Positions 45,882 through 57,796 of a stretch of 64,000 nucleotides of DNA are shown piece by piece. The DNA comes from Cephalopachus bancanus (taxonomy: Eukaryota > Chordata > Mammalia > Primates > Tarsiidae): positions 248,001-312,000 of the forward strand of contig JAPVLO010000404.1 in NCBI GenBank assembly GCA_027257055.1. Direction: 5' to 3'. Position numbers and translations under genes: made by a program. Under the pieces are notes generated by a model. It saw only the letters and a list, made by a program, of their open reading frames with translations. It searched no databases and was not told the origin of the DNA. Every line of letters begins with the position of its first letter. The stretch's first letter is position 1.

Positions 45882-46994
45882 GTCACTTGCCCACTTTTTA
45901 ATGGGCTCATTTGTTTTTTTCTTGCTGATTTATTTGAGTTCTTTGTAGATCCTGGATATTAGTCCTTTGTCAGATGTATAGTTTGTGAATATCTTCTCCC
46001 ATTTATAGGTTGCCTATTTGCTCTGTTGATTATTTTTTTTGCTGTGCAGAAACTTTTTAGTTTAAGTCCCACTTATTTATTTTTGTTTGTATTGCATTTG
46101 ATTTTGGGGTTTTAGCTGTCAATTCATTGCCTAGACCAATGTCCAGAAGAGTGTTTCCTAGGTTTTCTTCCAGGATTTTTATGGTTTCAGGTCTGGCATT
46201 TAAGTTTTTACTCCCATCTTGAGTTAATGTTTGTATATAGTGAGAGATAGGGATCTAGTTTCATTTTTCTGCATGTAGCTACCAATTTTCCCAGCACCAT
46301 TTGTTGAATAGAGTGTCCTTTCCCCAGTGTATATGTATATATTTTTTCTTTGTCAGAGTTCAGTTGGTTGTAAGTATTTGGGTTTACCTCTGGATTCTCT
46401 ATTCTGTGGTTCATGTGTCTGCTCTTGTATCACTACTGTCTTGTTTTGGTTATTATAGCCTTGTAGTATAATTTGAAGTCAGACAATGTGATACCTCCAG
46501 CTTTGTTCTTTTTACTTAGGATTGCTTTGGCTATTATGGCTCTTTTTTTGGTTCTTTTTTTGAATTTTAGGATTGCTATTTCTAATTCTGTGAAAAATGA
46601 CATTAGTAGTTCTATAGGGATTGCATTATATCTGTAGATTACTTTGGGTATTATGGTCATTTTAACAATGTTGATTCTTCCAATTTATGAGTATAGGATA
46701 TTTCTCCCTTTATTTGTGCTCTCTACAATTTCTTTCATCAGTGTTTTATAGTTCTCCTTGTAAATATCTTTTACCTCCTTGGTTAAGTATATTCTTAGGT
46801 ATTTTAGCTTTTTTGGCTGCCATTGTAAATGGAATTGAGTTCTTGATTTGATTCTTAACTTGGTCACTATTAGTGTATAGTGGTGCTACTGATTTGTGTG
46901 TGTTGGTTTTGTATCCTGAAACTTTACTGAATTCATTTATACAGTCCAGGAGTCTTTTGGAGAAGTCTTTAGGAATCTCTAGATATAGGATCAT

Positions 46995-47393
46995 ATTGTC
47001 AGCCTACAAAGATACATTGATTTCTTCTTTTCCAATTTGGATGCTCTTTATTGCTTTCTCTTGCCTGATTGCTCTGGCTAGGACTTCCAGTACTACATTG
47101 AATAGGAGTGGTGAAAGTGGGCATCCTTCCATAAGTCCACTTCTGAGGTGGAATGTGTTCAACTTTTCTTTGTTCGGGATATTGACTGTGGGTTTGTTAT
47201 ATATGGCTTTTATTATTTTGAGGAATGTTCCCCTTTTGCCTGTTTTGCTAAGAGTTTTTATCATGAGGAGATGCTTGGTTTGGTCAGATACTTTTCCTGC
47301 ATCTATTAAAATGATCACATGATTTTTGTTTTTAATTCTGTTTATGTGGTAAATCATGTTTATTGACTTACATATGTTGAACCATCCTTGCAT
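46995..47393 (-). pseudogene. L1 ORF2 reverse-transcriptase remnant
   Basis: The minus-strand frame from 47393 contains [20 protein letters not shown] and [12 protein letters not shown], then a TAG (47004-47006) where the Phe of FADD should be, and an Asn for the second Asp. The catalytic centre is destroyed. Confidence 0.85.
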
Positions 47394-48693
47394 CCCTGGA
47401 ATAAAACTCTCTTGATTGTTGCGGATTTTTTTTTTTTATGTGCTATTGCATTTTGTTTACTAATATTTTGTTGAGGGTTTTCACACCTCTATTCATCAGG
47501 GATATTGTTCCATAGATTCCTTTTTTTGTTGTGTCTTTTCCTGGCTTTGATATCAGAGTGATATTGGCTTCGTAGAATAAGTTAGGGAGAATTCCCTCCT
47601 CTTCAATCTTGTGGAATAGCTTTAGTAAAATTAATACCAGAAGAATTTGAAAGTCTAGTAGAATTTGGCTGTGAGTCTATCAGTTTCTGGACTATTTTTG
47701 CTGGGACACTTTTAATTATTGTTTCAATCTTGCTACCCATTATTGGCCTGTTCAGGGATTTTATTTCTTCCTAATTCAAGGTGGGGGAGGCTTGTATGTT
47801 TCCAAGAATTTATCCATTTCCTCTAGACTATCTAGTTTGTTTGCCCTAGGGTCCACTTTAACTCCAATGTTTCTTTGTTGACTTTCTGCCTAGACAATCT
47901 GTTTGTTGCTGTCAGTGGAGTGTTGAAGTCTCCCACTATTATCATATTGCTGTCTTTTTTTTTTTGAGATCTAGTAGAATTTGTTGTATAAACCTGGGTA
48001 TTCTGATGTTAGGTGCATATATAGTTAAAATTTTTATATCTTCTTGTGTGGTTGATCCCTTTATCATTATGTAATAACTGTCTTTGTCTTTTTTTTTTTA
48101 ACTATCATTACTTTAAAGTCTGTTTCATCTGACAGAAATGGCTACTCCTGCTTGCCTTTGGATTCTATTTGCATGGAATATTTTTTTCCTACCCTTTTAC
48201 CTTTAATCTATAGGAGTTTTTGTTAAGTGTGTCTCCTGAAGACAGCAGATATTTGGATTGGTTTTTTAATTCATTCTGCCAGTCTGTATCTTTTTAGTGG
48301 GGCATCGAGAGCATTTACATTCAGGGTTAATGATGATATGTATGTAAGGCACTATTCCATTCATCATGTTGGCTATTATCTGATTGCTTTATTTATTTAC
48401 TTATCTGTCTGTCTATTGTGTTGGTATTCTAAAATTCCTGTGAGCTTTCTGATTTCCAGTGTTTTTCTACTGGTATATTTTGTTCCATATTTAGAACTCC
48501 TTTGAGTATTTCTTGTAGAGCTAGTCTAGTGGTGACACATTTCCTCAGTTTTATGAGAAAGACTTTATTTCTCTTTCATTTATGAAACTCAGTTTTGTGG
48601 GTACAAGATCTTTGGCTGACTGTTATTTGAGGAGATTGAAGATGGGGCCCCAGTCCCTTCACGTTTGTAGGATTTCTTCTGAGAACTCTGCTT

Positions 48694-48765
48694 TACCTTT
48701 TAAAAAATGAATTAAGAAAGGTTGATTTATTCAAGGTAAAATGAGCAGGATAACGGTGAGAGTGT
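48694..48765 (-). mobile_element. Possible small retroposon inside L1
   Basis: The L1 match is broken here by about 70 bp. On the minus strand the break holds ACCTTGAATAAATCAACC followed by a T/A-rich end, like a short polyadenylated tail. No clear target repeat is seen. Confidence 0.35.
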
Positions 48766-49247
48766 CTACTGTCTGTTGATGATAGGTTTACCTTTGTAAG
48801 TCATTTGATGATTTTGTCTCACTGCTCTTAAAATTCTTTCTTCACATTAACTATAACCTGATGATTATATGCCTTGGCGATGACCTTTTTGCAATGAATC
48901 TTTCTTGGGTTCTTTGAGGTTTTTGTATTTGGATGTTTAAGTCTCTGGCAGGCAAGGTCAGAGAAGTTTTCCTCAAGTATTCCCTAAAATCAGTTTTCCA
49001 AACCTGTTGTTTTCTTTTCTTCCTCAGGAACACCTGTGATTCTTAGATTTGGATGTGTTACATAATCTCAATTTTCTTGGAGGCTTTGTTCCATTTTATT
49101 GATTCTTTTTCTTTATTGTTGTCTGATTGCATTAATTCAAAAGACCAGTCTTAGGTTCTGAGATCCTTTCTTCTACTTGTCCATACTTTCCACTGCACTT
49201 TTTACTTTCCTAAATGATTCATTTATTTCCAGAATTTCAGCTTGTTG

Positions 49248-49331
49248 TTTTTTTTTTTTTTTTTTAAAAAGCAGGATTTGTTGAGAGGACAGAAAAGCTC
49301 CTACAGTGGGAGGGGACCGAAGGGGTTGCCT

Positions 49332-49333
<2 letters not shown>
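49248..49333 (-). mobile_element. Short poly(A) retroposon, second copy of the 3092-3190 type
   Basis: T18 (49248-49265), then gcaggatttgttgagaggac and 'agaaaagctcctacagtggg'. The body matches 3092-3190 closely, here with AACAAA in place of AATAAA. A T31 run follows (49334-49364) and may be the tail of yet another insert. Confidence 0.65.

Positions 49334-49364
<31 letters not shown>
49334..49364. repeat. Poly(T) run, 31 T
   Basis: Uninterrupted. It separates the short retroposon from the LTR target site. Confidence 0.9.
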
Positions 49365-49367
<3 letters not shown>

Positions 49368-49375
49368 GAGCCTAT

Positions 49376-50532
49376 TGCGGGGGTCCAGCCCTGCAAGGTC
49401 GTGGGTTTTCCTGAAGGAGAGACGGATAGGCGAAAGACGAAGATAATATACTCGGACACCTGCTTCCTGAACAGATGACAATTTAATGTTAGTTAACACA
49501 GAGCTTTTATACCATTCGTAAAGGGGCAAGACAAAGAAAATTCCTTCATGTACATATGCTCTACAAGTTACCACCATCTAGTGGTCTTAGCAACAAACAA
49601 GCCAAGAACCCTGTAATCATTCAGACAATGAGTCTTATTCATAAGGCCAAAGATGATAGTTTTAGTCCAAAGTCCCGAATTACAGTCCTTGAACTGTCTC
49701 CAGAAAGTTTCCAAGTGTAAAGTTCTTCATGTAGCAGTAGTTTTCCTTCTGGGACTTTATGGCCTTCAGAGTTTTGTAATCGCCTTTCTTGTCCAGGTGT
49801 CTTCGTTACTCTTCTCTTATCCTGCAGTGCTTGTTTCTAAAGAGAACTCAAAAGAAGCTTTTAGTAATGTTTTCCAGGCCCCCAAGGTTGCTTTCTGTCT
49901 TTAGCTAAGTTATCATAAAAGTGTCTGATTAGTATATTATGAGTTCAGTGAAAACCCACTCTATAAATGTTAACCTAGAGTGTTAGCTATTGAATTAAGT
50001 AAAAACCTTAATGATTAATCTTTATCCTAAGTCAGTGAAAACAATGTTATAAGTCACCTACATAACTCCTAGAAAAGTGTTAGAACTTATAATGAATTCA
50101 TAATGAACTTACTATAAACTTGTGCTTCTAAAAAACCTTATATCTAAACACTAAACTACATAATTCTAAATCAAATAAGGAGTGAATATACTTATATCAT
50201 TTATTACTTAAGCAGTATCTAGTAACTTATAACCAAGTGAAAGAAAGCATTCTTGATGTGCTTTAGAGTTTAACCCTTGCATATGTTAGAAAAGGCCAAG
50301 TGGCATAGTGGGAAATGGAAAAATGAACCATGACATTCTCAGGTTAGCTGTAAGTACTTCACATAAACATGCCATTTTCTTCTTCCACGACTGCACAGAA
50401 TTCTTCGGCGGTACCAAACAGCAAAGATGGAAGACAGAAGGGCCTCAGCTGCCCAGACTCGCTTTGCGGCTGGAGGTCCTCAGCGCACCTGGACTTTGTC
50501 AATCAGGCGGGCTCCAAGGCTGGCTCCCAACA
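49376..50532 (-). mobile_element. Solo LTR of a class II (betaretrovirus-like) endogenous retrovirus
   Basis: The 1157-bp LTR begins TGTTGGGAGCC and ends CCCCCGCA on the minus strand. It is flanked by a perfect 6-bp target duplication GCCTAT (49370-49375 and 50533-50538), the size expected for class II elements. A TATA box (TATAAAAGC, complement of 49503-49511) and an ATTAAA (complement of 49482-49487) mark the U3/R part. No viral gene remains: recombination between two LTRs has removed the interior. It sits inside the antisense L1. Confidence 0.88.
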
Positions 50533-52127
50533 GCCTATCTCTTTGGATAATTTTTCATTCATGTCCTGAATAGTTTTTTAAATTTATTTATGTTGGTTTT
50601 TAACTTTTTGCTGAATCTTACTGAGTAATTTTATAATCAACCTTTTGAATTTTCTCTCTGGAACTTCAAAGTTTTCATTTTGGTTAGAGTCCATTGCTGA
50701 AGGGTTCATGTTGTATTCTTGGGGTGTTGTAGAACTCTGGTTTTTCATATTGTCAGAATTATTTTTCTGGTTCCTTCTCATTTGGATAGACTAGCTCTTT
50801 TTATTTGAAGTTGGCAGGGGGCTAACATAGGCACTGTAGGATTTCCTTGGTTATATGTTGCCTTGGTGTGGTGAATTTCTCTATTGCCAGCTGTGGAAGT
50901 CCTGTGCTGGTGCCTGTGCGGGCTCAAGGCATCCTGAGTAGCTGGGTTGGCTTCAATAGTGGTGTTGGCTAGGGTCTGAGATCAGACCTTTCCCAAAGCT
51001 GAGGTATTATATCAGATGTGATGAACCGCGCTGTTAACCTCCAGCCAGGAGACTTCACTTGCAGGAGAGAACCAGCTGCCATGGTGGCTATGGGCTTTCT
51101 CCTTGGCATGTGTTTCTCCAAAGAATTGCCCAGCCAACCTAGGTGGTGGGTGGGGCTGTGGGGATCACCCAAGTTTTCTGTTTTGAGCCTTCCAAGGGGG
51201 TGTGGGGGAAAGGAAAAGCACTCTTGGCTACCCCGGTGGGGATTGGAAAGGAGTCCCCAGCCGCTGGGGTGATGCTGTTGCGTAGAGGAGACGGGCAGTT
51301 ACCTTGGAAGTGAAAGGTTGCTATCACAATGAGTCTCACCCATCTCCTCGACATTTGTCTCAGACAGTCTGCATTCTAAATGTCAAAGTGCAGTCGGCAG
51401 TGGCAGTGGGGCTTCAGGCGTTCTCACGCAGCCTGCCCTAGCCAGGTACTGTCTGCCACTGTGGAGTTTGCCCTTGGGGCCTATCCCCTTCTGGTATGCT
51501 TAGAACTCAGCTGCCAGCAAGAGTGATTTCCTGGGATATGGTGGCTAGGGCTGCTCAGGGCTTTTTTTTTTCCTGCACGACTCCACATGGGTTTCAGCAG
51601 AGCACGGCTGTGGATAAGGCAGTTTCTTGTGAGGAACTGGAGTCCCTCAAGGCTCAGGGCCCCCTCCGAGTCTGTGCCAGAACTCCTGAATTTCTCTCAC
51701 TCACCTTCCCCACTGCATGCAGAGACTGCTTGGGGTCTGTGCCATGATCTAGGCGAGAGTCTGGCTAGCTACAGCCCAGGTCAATTGATTTTTCTCCTTT
51801 GCACCATGTGGCTATTATCTCTTCTTTGATTAGTCTTGGGGCATGCTGCTGCTCCTGTTCCTCTCTGGGTGCTGAGGAAATGCTCTATCTTGGTTCACCC
51901 CACAGGAGAAACACACTGTAACTGTCTCTTATCAGTCATCTTAACCCTTCTCTCAATAATTTGTTAAATTTCAAATATTGCCTTTATCACATAGTACAAA
52001 TGTGTATCTACTTACCTTGTTTCTGGATTTTCTCATCTGTTCATTTTGACTTACATATTCTTCTGAACAGGTACTACATACAAAAAAAGTTTTTTTTAGC
52101 TTTATGCTGTAACTTTATTTTTTATTA

Positions 52128-52554
52128 TTATTATTTTTTATCAATATTTTTTATTATGATGTTGTGGGGTACAGTTAAGGGTTAGGTATACAATTACGTT
52201 TCATTCAGGCACCCTGTTGATAAGAGGTGTTTCCCTGTCCCCAGACAGATATTTGCTACTGTTAATCCCATCTCCCTCCCCCGCCCCCATAGTTTCCCAG
52301 TACCGTCAGTCATTTTCTTATAGTATTACATTGGATGTTCAAGGTCCATTATATGAGTGAGAACATGTGATACTCGGATCTTTGTTTCTGTGAGAGGTCA
52401 CTCAGTATTATGGACTCTATTTCCATCCAGATTGCTGCGAAATTCATGATTTTGTTCTTTTTTATGGCTGCGTAGTATTCCATCGTGTATATGTACCACA
52501 TTTTTTTAATCCAGTCCTCTTTTGATGGGCAGCATGGTTGCTTCCAGGTTCTTC
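52128..52554 (-). mobile_element. 5'-truncated L1 3' end with target repeat
   Basis: A 427-bp insert flanked by gctgtaacttta / gctataacttta (52116-52127, 52555-52566). Contains gttgtggggtacagttaagg, 'gagtgagaacatgtgatact' and 'gcgtagtattccatcgtgta'. A typical recent L1 3' end. Confidence 0.88.
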
Positions 52555-52566
52555 GCTATAACTTTA

Positions 52567-53371
52567 AATTTGGTAGACTATTGTACTCATTTTTCTCTTT
52601 TCCCAAAGCTATTTTAACTAGATTTGGCATTTATTGCTTGAGAAATAAAAAGTATCAAAAGAAGTGCTCTTGATTTTGGAAGTGAAGTGATGTGCTAGGT
52701 GGCACCCTTGCCAGATTATGGTCATGATAAAGAAGAGAGAGTTGAGTTGGAGAGTAAGTAAAGTGGCCCCTAATATTCATGATGGGTGTAGGTGGATGAG
52801 GTGATACAGCCTAATTGTAGCCACTGTTAACTTTAAGGACTGATTCAGGCAATGCCAGGAAAATCTCATTTTCTCCTTTTTTTTTCTATTCCGTTTTTTC
52901 ATTATCTGAATTTATCTTTTTGCAGGTTGGAAACTAGTGAATACAGTCTTATGGGCTTTTCTGTTCTCTGCCACATTGGTTGCATTGCAAACATCGTTGT
53001 ATTTGAGATAACTCACGTGATTATTCAGGCGCTCAAAAGCTTTTTGAGAACTAAACCTCATGTACATCTGGGCAGTATTAGTAATTAGAAGAGAGGTGAA
53101 ATTGATTGTGGTTTAGATTCCTTTATTTGGAATGAGAACTACTTTAACTATGTTAAATACAGCTAGCACATGCTAGGAACTCAGAATATTAAATGGCAAT
53201 TTAATTGGTATAAAGTTTCTTAGAGAAGGGTTAGTTCAGTAAGATTATATAGCTTTAGCTAAAAATAGGTTTATTTGATGTAGTATAAAGAGATTAGACT
53301 GTGACCTATATATTTTAGCTTCTGCTTTTAGTTCTTTGCTATTTAGGACTATGTGGTTTCTTATTAAAAGA
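52567..53371. other. LEPR-side intron, no recognised element
   Basis: AT-rich unique-looking sequence. The frame at 52852-53088 has no recognisable product. Confidence 0.5.
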
Positions 53372-53384
53372 AATTATTAGTTCT

Positions 53385-53688
53385 GGTTTTTTTTTTGTTT
53401 TTTTGTTTTTTTTTGAGTTGGAGTCTCACTCTGTCGCCTGGACTGGAGTGCAGTGGCCGCTCCCAGCCACCGCGGCCTTGACCTGCTGGGCTCCGGCGAT
53501 CCTTCCGCTTCAGCCTTCCGAGTAGCCGGAATTACAGGCATGCGCTACCATGCCCGACTGAGTTTTTGATTTATTGTAGAGATGAGGTCTTGCTGCCCAG
53601 GCGGGTCTCGAACCCGCGGGCTCAGGCAATCCACTCACCTCAGCCTCCCAAAGGCGTGGGATTACAGGCTGAGCCACCGAGCCCGGCT
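53385..53688 (-). mobile_element. Alu, young subfamily, antisense
   Basis: Target repeat aattattagttct (53372-53384, 53689-53701). Carries the 5-bp deletion and an intact GCGGGTCTCGAACCCGC stem. A good subfamily reference. Confidence 0.95.
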
Positions 53689-53786
53689 AATTATTAGTTC
53701 TTTAATTGATTTTTTGAGTTTGCCTCTTTCGACCCCATGAGAAATTATTGAACTCTTCCTTTGTAGTTTGTTTGGGTTTGACATAG

Positions 53787-53913
53787 CTGTCTGTCTATCC
53801 ATCTATCAATCATCTATGGGTCTATCTATCTGTTTATCCATCCCTCCATCTATATCTATCTATATCTTTCTATCCATCCATCCATCCGTTCATCCATCTC
53901 TATCTATCATCTA

Positions 53914-53956
<43 letters not shown>

Positions 53957-53996
53957 CTATCATCTATCTACCTACATATCTATCCATCCATTCATG
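53787..53996. repeat. Compound tetranucleotide microsatellite (TCTA/TCTG/ATCC)n
   Basis: About 210 bp of GTCT, ATCT and ATCC units, with an uninterrupted (CTGT)n plus (CTAT)n core at about 53915-53955. Confidence 0.95.
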
Positions 53997-54564
53997 TCCT
54001 GTTGGTTCTGTTTCTGTGGAGACCTGAACAAATACATCTCATTTTCTTGTTTTTCTTTATCTCCTTTATTTCAAATCCAGGCCTCCCATGTCATTGGATG
54101 GATGAGAAATTCAACTCCGCATTTTTTTGGTGTTGAAACCTGGGACAGCACAGAAAACCCAGATCCCAAGCCAAGGAGCAGGTTTCCAGCCTTTCTTGTC
54201 ACTTTTCATTGTCTCCCATCAGTTACCACTTCAAATAGACAAGACAAATAATTTTTTAAAGTAAAAAATATTTCCGTAATGAAATTTGATATAGTGAACG
54301 TTATGAAGAAATAAATCCCACATCTTTAAAATAAAAGGACAAAAAGAAAAAGAAAAATCAATAAAGGCATAGAGAGTGCCTTGCAGGGGAGCTACTTAAA
54401 TAGGGTGGTTAGAGATAAGCAGAGGTGTGAATAAAAAGAAGGAACAAAATGAGACCTGTGTTTAAGTTTCTTCTTTTAAAAAATTTACTTACCTACTATG
54501 TGCCAGATAATATTCTAGGTGCTGAAGATACAGTGGTAGATAGAGTAGACAACGCCCCCTGCCC
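53997..54564. other. No recognised element
   Basis: No exon or named repeat. Confidence 0.45.
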
Positions 54565-55012
54565 CCAACTATTCTCAATCGCAAAGATGTGAAATCAGTC
54601 TAAATGCCCATCAACTGATCCATGGATAAGGAAAAAGTGGGATGTATACACCATAAAATCCTACTCAGCTGTAAAAAAAAGAAAGAATGTCTTTTGCAGC
54701 AACTTGGATGGACTTGGAGAACATCATCCTAAGTGAACTAACCCAGGAACAGAAAAACAAACACCGTGTGTTCTCACTTATAAGTGGGAGCTAAACTAAG
54801 AAACTGCAAAGGCAGAGAGAAGGGTATAATGGACACTGGAGAGTCAGAAGGAGGAGGTTGGAAAGGGTTGGGGGGGTGAAAAACCACCTGTCGGGCACTA
54901 TGTGCACAGGTGGGGGTGGTGGGTGCACTTAAAGCCCAGACTTCTTTGCCACTATACAATGCAGCCATATAACCAAAACTCTCCGTACCTCCTAAAACTA
55001 CTGAAATAAAGG
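54565..55012 (+). mobile_element. L1 3' end fragment, sense
   Basis: taaatgcccatcaactgatc, 'tcacttataagtgggagcta' and 'aaactactgaaataaag'. ORF2 end plus 3' UTR, 5' truncated. Confidence 0.85.
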
Positions 55013-55070
55013 GAGAAAAAACAAACAAACAAAAATTTCCAAAACCCTGCTCCCAGATAACTAACTTTTT

Positions 55071-55357
55071 TTTTGAGTTGGCGTCTCACTCTTGTCACCC
55101 AGGCTGGAGGGCAGTGGCACGCTCACGGCCACGCCAGCGTCGCCCTGCTGGGTTCAGGTGAGCCTTCTGCCTCAGCCTTCAAGTAGCTGGAACTACAGAT
55201 GCATTGTACCATGCCCAGCTTATTTTTTTGATTTATTGTAGAGACGAGGTCTCACCAAGTTGCCCAGGCTGGGCTCAAAGCCCCAGACTCAGGTAATCCT
55301 CTCGCCTTGGCCTCCCAAAATACTGGGATGACAGGCTGAGCTACCGCGCCCATTTAG
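55071..55357 (-). mobile_element. Old Alu, antisense
   Basis: Target repeat ctaacttttttt at about 55061 and 55358. Keeps 'accaagttgcccagg'. Confidence 0.9.
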
Positions 55358-55369
55358 CTAACTTTTTTT

Positions 55370-56645
55370 TTTTAATAGGGAAGCAAAGAATAAACTACAC
55401 AAATAACTAAAATAGATGGTTTGCTGTGGAAATGCAAAGTCCAAAAAAAAAAAGGAAGAAAGAGATATAGACTCTGTATGAGTGTGCGTGAGGGGTGGAA
55501 GTGGGGTGGCCTCTGTTCAAGAGGCAGTGCCCAGGAAAGGCTTACTAAGAAGATGGCATTTGAGGAAGTCGGGGAAGAGTCACACATTTTAGAGGTGGCA
55601 GAGGGGAAGGAGGGTGCAAAAAGTGAATGAGCACGTGCTAAAGCCCTGAGCTGACCCAGGTGGCCTGTTGGCATGAAGCACAGGGAGGGAGACAGGACAG
55701 TGTGTGGGGGACTGGGCAGATCTTAGGGCCTCATGGGTCATTGTAAGGATGTCAACATTTCCATAGACATGGAACTCCACTAGAGAGATGTGAACAGGAG
55801 TCACATGATTTGGGTCTCACTGGGATCGCTCTCGTTGTGCTTTAATTAAACTATTCTATAAAGACAGGAAAAAACAACTTTGCTTTCCCAAATCAAGTGT
55901 GTTTATGTCTTTGAAAGAAGGGAAAAAAAGAGAGCAACAAATAATATATAACAGTAAACACAAATAAATGCACTTTGTTCAGGGACAGATGGCTGAAGCA
56001 ATGAGAGTGAATCACAGAGTCACAGAATCACGGTTAAGTCCAAAGCACTCAGGAAATAGCTTGGTCCCTAATTAATCATTTCATGTCATTAAACTCTGTG
56101 GAGATAAATTTAGCCAGCTGTAGGTGGAATGAGATGAGCTCCCATGAAAACATGTTTTCAGTGAAGTTAGCAAAGAATGCCGTGAAACCCAAAATGGCTG
56201 AAACCACGTCCTGACAGTGTTGAGCTCGGTGTGCCATGTTTTTAGCAAGGGCCACTTGGGTCCCTGGGGCCCGAAGACAGAGGATGTTAACCTCTGATTG
56301 AACAGAAGGGCCAGGACAGTGATGGGGGAGAGGGAAGGAGGTGGTCCCCAAACATACTGATGCCTTGCGTCTACCGTCCCCTCGTGACCACCCTAGGAGC
56401 TGACCTTGGCGCAATTGAGGCATATTCCTGTCAAGACTGACACTTTCTTATTTGAGCCATCGGTAAAAGAAAAGTGGTTTCGAAGTATTAGCCCTTGGAC
56501 TGCATTCGTTTAACTCACTGAGTAGAGCGGGGGAAAGTTGCCACTTGAATGTCTGAGGAGAAAACGTCTATTTGTTTAATCTCAGGTAAGCCTAGTGTGA
56601 AGAGCCAGGACCAGGACAGGGGAAGGGGTCTGAAATATTTTACAT
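55370..56645. other. No gene; partly ancient repeat-like
   Basis: 55480-55830 has words of the unnamed old repeat (agtgcccaggaaaggcttac; aagccctgagctgacccagg). The remainder is unique-looking. Confidence 0.4.
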
Positions 56646-56646
56646 T

Positions 56647-56893
56647 CTATAATCCCAGCACTTTGGGAGGCTGAGATGAGAGGATTGCCTGAGCTCACAA
56701 GTTCGAGCCCAGCCTGGGCAACTTGGTGAGACCTCATCTCTACAATAAATCAAAAAATTAACCAGGCATGGTGGTGCATGCCTGTCGTTCCTGCTTCTTG
56801 GAAGGCTGAGGTGGAAGGATCACCTGAGCCCAGCAGCAGATGGATGCTGCAATGGCTGTGAGCGTGCCACTGCTCTCTCTAGGGTGAGACTCT
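56647..56893 (+). mobile_element. Old Alu, sense, slightly truncated at both ends
   Basis: tataatcccagcactttggg to 'gtgccactgctctctctagg'. Starts about 25 nt into the consensus. Confidence 0.88.
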
Positions 56894-57723
56894 GACCATC
56901 CTGCCAAAACAATTTTTACATTAAAAAGTGAAGAGAATTTGCACTTTGCATTAGAATGGTGACGGAAGAGTAGGGGAATGGAAGGAGACACGCTGGTGGA
57001 GAAGGAGTCTGGGGGAAAGAGATAGAAATCCCAGCTACCAAAGGGATGGGTGTGAGGCTGAAAGAGCTCCAGGGGACCATGTTTTAAAGGCTGACGGCCT
57101 AAGGATTTTTGAGGCCAAGGATGTTTGACAATGACATTTCTGTTGTTTGCAGGGCAGTGGGGAAAGCCCTTCTTCTTTCCCAGTGCCTCTTCCTCCCTTG
57201 GCCCAGACTCTACTAAAAGCCCGTGATGGATGCTCTTGTGGACACTGGTGTTCTGGTGTGTTGAGTTTATGAAGTTGTATGCTTACAATACGCACGCTTC
57301 TCAACATGTGTGATATATCAGAAGCTTAGAAAAACGTCACAGATGTGACCTTCTACTTAATTCAGCACATGCTATGTAGGGTTGCCATGCGTGGGACACC
57401 ATGTGCACAGAGACCACACTCAGGAGCCCATGATGCGGGAACTCGGAATCGCTGCCCACGGGGGAGGAGGCATTAGCCCTGATCCAGAGGACTTCATATG
57501 TAAGACATGCAGAAATGAATAGCCATAGCCTGATTCTGGCAACATGGCTGATGGTGCTAGCTCTTGCCACTTATTCAACATTGTGCTAGAGATGTAAGTG
57601 GTAGAAAGACTGAAAAGGAATAAACAAATCGTTACTTGCAGTCTACAGTCTTATTGACTTAGAGAATCCAAGCGTGTCTATAAACTATTAGAAACATGAT
57701 CACATCTATCCATCTTACTAGAT
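56894..57723. other. No recognised element
   Basis: No exon, RNA gene or named repeat. Confidence 0.45.
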
Positions 57724-57736
57724 AAATGATCAGTAT

Positions 57737-57783
57737 CAGCTGGGCTCGGTGGCTCAACCTGTAATCCCGCGCTTTGGGAAGAA
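57737..57783 (+). mobile_element. 47-bp Alu head fragment between direct repeats
   Basis: gctgggctcggtggctcaac followed by 'ctgtaatcccgcgctttggg', the first 43 nt or so of the young Alu. It lies between aaatgatcagtat (57724-57736) and aaatgatcaatat (57784-57796). The rest of the Alu is missing. Confidence 0.8.
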
Positions 57784-57796
57784 AAATGATCAATAT

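Larger units (their letters stand above)
45060..51955 (-). mobile_element. Near-full-length, inactive L1, antisense, with nested insertions
   Basis: Read on the minus strand from about 51955, it gives a GC-richer 5' UTR (50.9-51.9 kb), ORF1-region sequence, the ORF2 endonuclease region (47.8-48.5 kb), reverse transcriptase (46.99-47.4 kb) and the ORF2 C-terminal part (45285-45881), then a 3' UTR near 45.1 kb. The reverse-transcriptase frame has the [16 protein letters not shown] segment. However, at 46995-47006 the FADD active-site box reads stop-Ala-Asp-Asn. Many other stops and deletions are present. It is interrupted by a short retroposon and a solo LTR between 49248 and 50538. Total L1 length without them is about 5.6 kb. 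Confidence 0.85.

Noticed and set aside
49173..49577. 134-codon minus frame
   Set aside because: Runs through two poly(T) tracts and the end of an LTR; poly-Lys from the poly(A) tails.
52852..53088. 78-codon + frame as a possible LEPR exon
   Set aside because: No similarity to the leptin receptor that I recognise and no convincing splice sites around it.
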